From Pseudomonas sp. (GTDB lineage: Bacteria > Pseudomonadota > Gammaproteobacteria > Pseudomonadales > Pseudomonadaceae): 6,197 nucleotides of DNA. The position numbers and the translations under genes are program-made. Below the pieces are notes generated by a model, which was not told the DNA's origin, made no database searches, and saw only the letters and a program-made list of their open reading frames with translations. Positions within the stretch are counted from its first letter, which is position 1. Every line of letters begins with the position of its first letter. The stretch spans positions 2,748-8,944 of the forward strand of contig DQGF01000308.1 in the NCBI GenBank assembly GCA_003525045.1, given 5' to 3'. Shown in pieces: positions 6,048 through 6,197 of the stretch.

Positions 6048-6058
6048 GGAGAGTCTCC
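6048..6058 (-). promoter_or_regulatory. hslV ribosome-binding site within a small palindrome
   Basis: The minus strand reads GGAGACTCTCC. The first four bases are the Shine-Dalgarno sequence for the TTG start, 8 nt away, and the last four can pair with them (GGAG/CTCC, loop ACT). The site therefore fixes the TTG as the start and could be partly masked by a weak 4-bp hairpin. The ribosome site is well supported; the masking is a guess. Confidence 0.6.
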
Positions 6059-6091
6059 ACGCAGCGGGGCGAAAATGCCTTATGCCAACTC

Positions 6092-6118
6092 ATATGGGGG
6101 TGGTGACGCGTTTTTCAA
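6092..6118 (-). promoter_or_regulatory. Sigma-32 (RpoH) heat-shock promoter of hslVU
   Basis: On the minus strand, TTGAAA (6113-6118) is followed after 13 bases by CCCCATAT (6092-6099). This equals the sigma-32 consensus TTGAAA and CCCCATNT with an accepted spacer. Transcription should begin near 6085, giving a leader of about 40 nt before the TTG start. HslVU is a known sigma-32 regulon member in E. coli, so motif and gene function agree. Confidence 0.9.
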
Positions 6119-6184
6119 CTGTTGGACTTGGCGGGGGACGAGCGGTGTTTGGCGCGGAGGGGGGTGTTGTCTGTTCTGACGCCT

Positions 6185-6197
6185 TCGCGGGCAAGCC
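6185..6197. repeat. Partial REP sequence at the right edge
   Basis: TCGCGGGCAAGCC, running into the window edge, is the start of the widespread Pseudomonas REP palindrome GCGGGCTTGCCCGC. It is a variant of the GCGAGCTTGCTCGC palindrome found in the phaC1-phaZ REPIN. Only part is visible, so whether it is a single REP or half of a REPIN is unknown. Confidence 0.7.

Noticed and set aside
1..6197. A novel defence, mobile or biosynthetic system.
   Set aside because: All six genes belong to the conserved hslVU-DUF971-pha arrangement of pseudomonads with intact family motifs. Apart from REP elements I see no sign of horizontal transfer or unknown genes.

Overview
The window is a chromosomal segment of a Pseudomonas, most likely of the P. 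fluorescens group. It carries the conserved gene order hslV - hslU - DUF971 gene - phaC1 - phaZ - phaC2, and every gene lies on the minus strand. The species-group guess rests on three things seen here: proteins of typical Pseudomonas type (class II PHA synthases, a 284-residue PhaZ, a 446-residue HslU), high GC with GC-rich third positions, and REP/REPIN repeats built on GCGAGCTTGCTCGC and GCGGGCTTGCCCGC palindromes.

Read in the direction of transcription (high to low coordinates), the right end starts with a fragment of a REP repeat. A near-perfect sigma-32 heat-shock promoter follows, then hslV (TTG start) and hslU, which encode the two halves of the HslVU (ClpQY) ATP-dependent protease. 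A strong interrupted hairpin separates hslU from a 123-codon gene of the DUF971 / gamma-butyrobetaine-hydroxylase-N-like family. A 258-bp gap follows, with several dyads and a candidate sigma-54 promoter. It leads into the medium-chain-length polyhydroxyalkanoate (mcl-PHA) locus: phaC1 (synthase), phaZ (depolymerase) and the first 202 codons of phaC2 (second synthase), which is cut by the left edge. The usual downstream genes phaD, phaF and phaI would lie beyond that edge. A complete REPIN sits between phaC1 and phaZ.

PhaC1 and PhaC2 polymerise (R)-3-hydroxyacyl-CoA into intracellular PHA granules, and PhaZ releases the monomers again, so this part is a carbon-storage turnover module. HslVU is a separate stress-proteolysis module. 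The interest lies mostly in the control sequences: the sigma-32 site, the TTG start forced by the catalytic Thr of HslV, an Hfq/Crc-type A-rich motif in the first codons of phaC1, the sigma-54-like element, and the repeats that punctuate the transcripts. I found no new defence, mobile or otherwise undescribed system. The gene content is ordinary for the genus.
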